Below, piece by piece: positions 61,769 through 64,000 of a DNA stretch of 64,000 nt. The first letter of the stretch is position 1; every line of letters begins with the position of its first letter. The position numbers were made by a program, and so were the translations under genes. The notes beneath the pieces were generated by a model. That model saw only the letters and a program-made list of their open reading frames with translations. It was not told where the DNA came from and searched no databases. Origin of the DNA: Planctomycetota bacterium (GTDB taxonomy: Bacteria; Planctomycetota; B15-G4); contig BQJR01000003.1 of assembly GCA_021604805.1 (NCBI GenBank), positions 868,001 through 932,000 on the forward strand. The letters run 5' to 3'.

Positions 61769-62849
61769 GGAAGCGCGCCGGCGCCGAGTCCATGTAGCCT
61801 TCGCCTTCGATGGCGTGCATGAACGCGATGATGGCGTCGATCTCGGGCTCGCTGAGGTTCAGCGGCTTCATCTTGGGTGAGAGCCAGGGATTCGCGTTGC
61901 CGCCCTTGTTGTAGAGCTCCATCACGTCGCGCAGGGTGGCTTCGCTGCCGTCGTGCATGTAGGGCGCGCGCAGCGTGACTTCGCGCAGGCCGGGTGTCTT
62001 GAAGGCGCCCTTGTCGACCTCTTCGCCCGTGACTTCGAAGCGGCCGATGTCGGCGAAGGTCTCGGTCTCGGCGTCCCAACCCACGCCGAGGTTGTGGTAG
62101 CGGCTGTCGGTGAACGACGTGCCGGTGTGACACGTGGCGCACAGCGCCTTGCCGAAGAAGAGCTCTTCGCCCAGGCGTTCCTCTTCGCTGAGCAGCGTGG
62201 CCCAGAGTTCGGCGTCGTCTTCGTCGTCGAGCTCGCGCCATTGGTCGTAGCGCGAGTTGCCCGACACGCGCGTGCGTTCGTAGTGCGCGATGGCTTCGGC
62301 CACGCGGTCGAGCGTGACCTCGCGATCACCGAAGGCGCGCTCGAAGAAGGGGCGGTAGTTCGGCAGTTCGGCGATCGACTTCACGGCGACGTCGTGCGTG
62401 CTGCCCATCTCGATCGGGTTCGCGATCGGACCGATGGCTTGCTCTTCGAGGTCCGCGGCGCGGCCGTCCCAGAAGGTCTCGGGATAGAAAGCCCACACGG
62501 CGTTGATGAAGCTCGGCGCTTTGCGTGCGCCGCGTTGCCCGCGGATGCCGGTGGACACCGGCGTGGGTTCCGAGAAGCCGAACTCGGGGATGTGGCAGGT
62601 CGCGCAGGACACGCTGCTGTCGCCGGAGAGTCGTCCGTCGAAGAAGAGCCAGCGACCGAGACGCGCCTTCTCGGGGTCGGGCGCGGTCTTCAGGAAGGAG
62701 ATCGGCACGTCGTGGCCGAGCACCTCGTTCGGCATCTCGCGCACGGGGTTCACGGCGTCGAGCAAGGCGATCGTGACGGCGTCGTCGTCGGCCAGCGGAG
62801 CGGCGGGCAGCAACACGAGAGCGCTGAGCGCCAAGGCTGAGAAACACAT
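61764..62849 (-). CDS. Dihaem cytochrome-c peroxidase (MauG/CcpA family)
   Basis: 361 residues. Signal peptide (1-20). Two haem c motifs: CATCHIPEFGF at about 82-92 and CATCHTGTSF at about 237-246. LGRWLFFDGRLSGDSSVSC precedes the first, and RAPYMHDGSEATLRDVMELYNKGGN carries the second axial ligand region. Reduces H2O2 in the periplasm, or acts as a MauG-type maturase. Confidence 0.93.
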   Translation of the reverse strand: MCFSALALSALVLLPAAPLADDDAVTIALLDAVNPVREMPNEVLGHDVPISFLKTAPDPEKARLGRWLFFDGRLSGDSSVSCATCHIPEFGFSEPTPVSTGIRGQRGARKAPSFINAVWAFYPETFWDGRAADLEEQAIGPIANPIEMGSTHDVAVKSIAELPNYRPFFERAFGDREVTLDRVAEAIAHYERTRVSGNSRYDQWRELDDEDDAELWATLLSEEERLGEELFFGKALCATCHTGTSFTDSRYHNLGVGWDAETETFADIGRFEVTGEEVDKGAFKTPGLREVTLRAPYMHDGSEATLRDVMELYNKGGNANPWLSPKMKPLNLSEPEIDAIIAFMHAIEGEGYMDSAPARFP

Positions 62850-63034
62850 TCGGGAAGCCTCCAGGAGTCCGAGACAGAGAGGTCAGCGGCAAGTGGGCGC
62901 CGCGCGGCAGGATTCGGGTCGGCCGCTGACACCTCCATTATCCGCATCACGTTGCGACTGACCAAGCCCGCGTCGGTGCTTGTGCCACGACGTCAGCGGT
63001 TCACAATGAGCGCCCCCGCACTCGAGGCCCTTCA

Positions 63035-64000
63035 TGAGCGATTCCGCTCCCGCCGCCACCAAGTCCGCTCCCGCCAACGGCTCGCCCGCCGAAGCGCAGA
63101 GCGGCACGCTCGGCACCTTCGCGGGGGTGTTCACGCCGAGCGTGCTCACGATCCTCGGCCTGATCCTGTTCCTGCGCACGGGCTACGTGATCGGCGCTGC
63201 GGGCCTGGCCAGCGCGCTCCTGATCATCTTGATCGCGAACGTGATCTCGTTGCTCACGAGCACGTCGCTCTCGGCCATCGCCACCAACCTGCGCGTGCGC
63301 GGCGGCGGCGACTACTACCTGATCTCGCGCACACTCGGCGTGGAGTTCGGTGGCGCGTTGGGCCTCGTGTTGTTCTTGGCGCAGTCGGTGTCGGTGGCGT
63401 TCTATGCCATCGGTTTCGGCGAGGCGATCGCGGCGCTGGGGAACTTCGAACCGTGGGTGGGCCAGCTGTTCGCGGGCGGCGCCGTCACCGGCTTGTTCGT
63501 GTTGGCTTGGTTGGGTGCCGACGTCGCCACGCGCTTCCAATACGTGGTGATGGTCACGCTCTTCTCCGCGATCACGGCCTTCTTCGTGGGCGGCTTCTCC
63601 GCCTTCGACGGCGAGCTGCTCTCGAGCAACTGGGGCGGCACGGGCGGTGTGAGCTTCTGGGTGCTCTTCGCGATCTTCTTCCCCGCCGTCACCGGCTTCA
63701 CGCAGGGCGTGAGCATGTCGGGCGACCTGGCCGAGCCGGGCAAGAGCTTGCCGCGCGGCACCTTCCTGGCCGTGTTCGTGTCGATGGCGATCTACTTGGT
63801 CACGGCGATCTTGTTCGCGGGCTCGATGCCGGGCGCGGAACTCGTGGCCGACTACAACGCCATGCGCAAGGTGTCGTCGGTGGGATGGCTGGTCGACGCG
63901 GGCGTGATCGCGGCCACGCTCAGTTCGGCGCTGGCGTCGTTCCTGGGCGCGCCGCGCATCTTGCAGTCGCTCGCGTCCGACCGCGTGTTCTCGTGGCTCA
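63035..64000 (+). CDS. SLC12-like cation-chloride/amino-acid permease, 3' end beyond window
   Basis: The first 322 residues are visible. A polar N-terminus (1-27) precedes GTFAGVFTPSVLTILGLILFLRTGYVIGAAG, the first helix of the APC/SLC12 family, and about eight more helices. GGGDYYLISRTLGVEFGGALG and FFPAVTGFTQGVSMSGDLAEPGKSLPRGT match the cation-chloride cotransporter pattern (K+-Cl- or Na+-K+-Cl-). GAGG lies before the ATG. Substrate not determinable from this part. Confidence 0.88.

Overview
This is a GC-rich bacterial chromosome segment with gene-dense, tightly coupled operons. Many stop and start codons overlap as ATGA, GTGA or TTGA. The mix points to Planctomycetota or a close relative: an ECF sigma factor fused in operon to a Ser/Thr kinase with C-terminal TPR-like repeats, many secreted IPT, FG-GAP and carboxypeptidase-regulatory proteins, a formylglycine-generating-enzyme fold, a sulfatase remnant, ComB, and a CoaE-Rho pair. 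The assignment is inferred from gene content only. No rRNA, tRNA, CRISPR array or insertion sequence was recognised.

Left part (1-13.4 kb): tatC (cut by the edge) and comB on the minus strand, then a membrane-anchored coiled-coil protein ending in a BRCT-like domain, then coaE and rho on the plus strand. A complete minus-strand MoxR-DUF58-Bat operon follows (moxR, DUF58, a DUF4381-like protein, batA, batB, batC, batD, batE; 13425 down to 5091).

13.7-29.3 kb: a DoxX-like protein and a NYN-domain RNase-like protein, then a DUF2442 gene. An AT-richer two-gene insert (HEPN protein plus DUF262/ParB-like protein) looks like an acquired defence module. Next come recG, a formylglycine-enzyme-fold cassette with a 59-residue membrane protein, a multi-domain surface protein, and two tiny secreted paralogues. 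The minus operon acyl-CoA dehydrogenase, BY-kinase-like ATPase and aroA closes this part.

29.5-39.4 kb: a well-formed cobalamin riboswitch with an intrinsic terminator precedes two secreted proteins of unknown function, one propeller-like. This is a plausible B12-capture system without an obvious BtuB. Next are a methyltransferase, a tandem-ACT protein, a saccharopine-dehydrogenase-like enzyme, a receiver-EAL phosphodiesterase, and an ECF sigma, anti-sigma and secretin-like cassette.

39.5-51.8 kb: a zinc or manganese uptake locus (Cys/His-rich secreted protein, outer-membrane barrel, ZnuA, ZnuC, and a ZnuB with a His-rich C-terminal extension), LemA plus two TPM-domain proteins, a divergent MarR/protoglobin pair with two palindromic operator-like sites, and an ECF sigma plus Ser/Thr kinase.

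51.9-64 kb: an AT-richer Gabija-type (class 2 OLD nuclease plus UvrD-like helicase) defence module sits between two decayed genes: a TPM-gene fragment upstream and a broken sulfatase downstream. Then follow a YdeI-like protein, an NAD(P)-binding protein, an IPT-domain and an FG-GAP secreted protein, a dihaem cytochrome-c peroxidase, and the start of an SLC12-like cation-chloride/amino-acid transporter running off the right edge.
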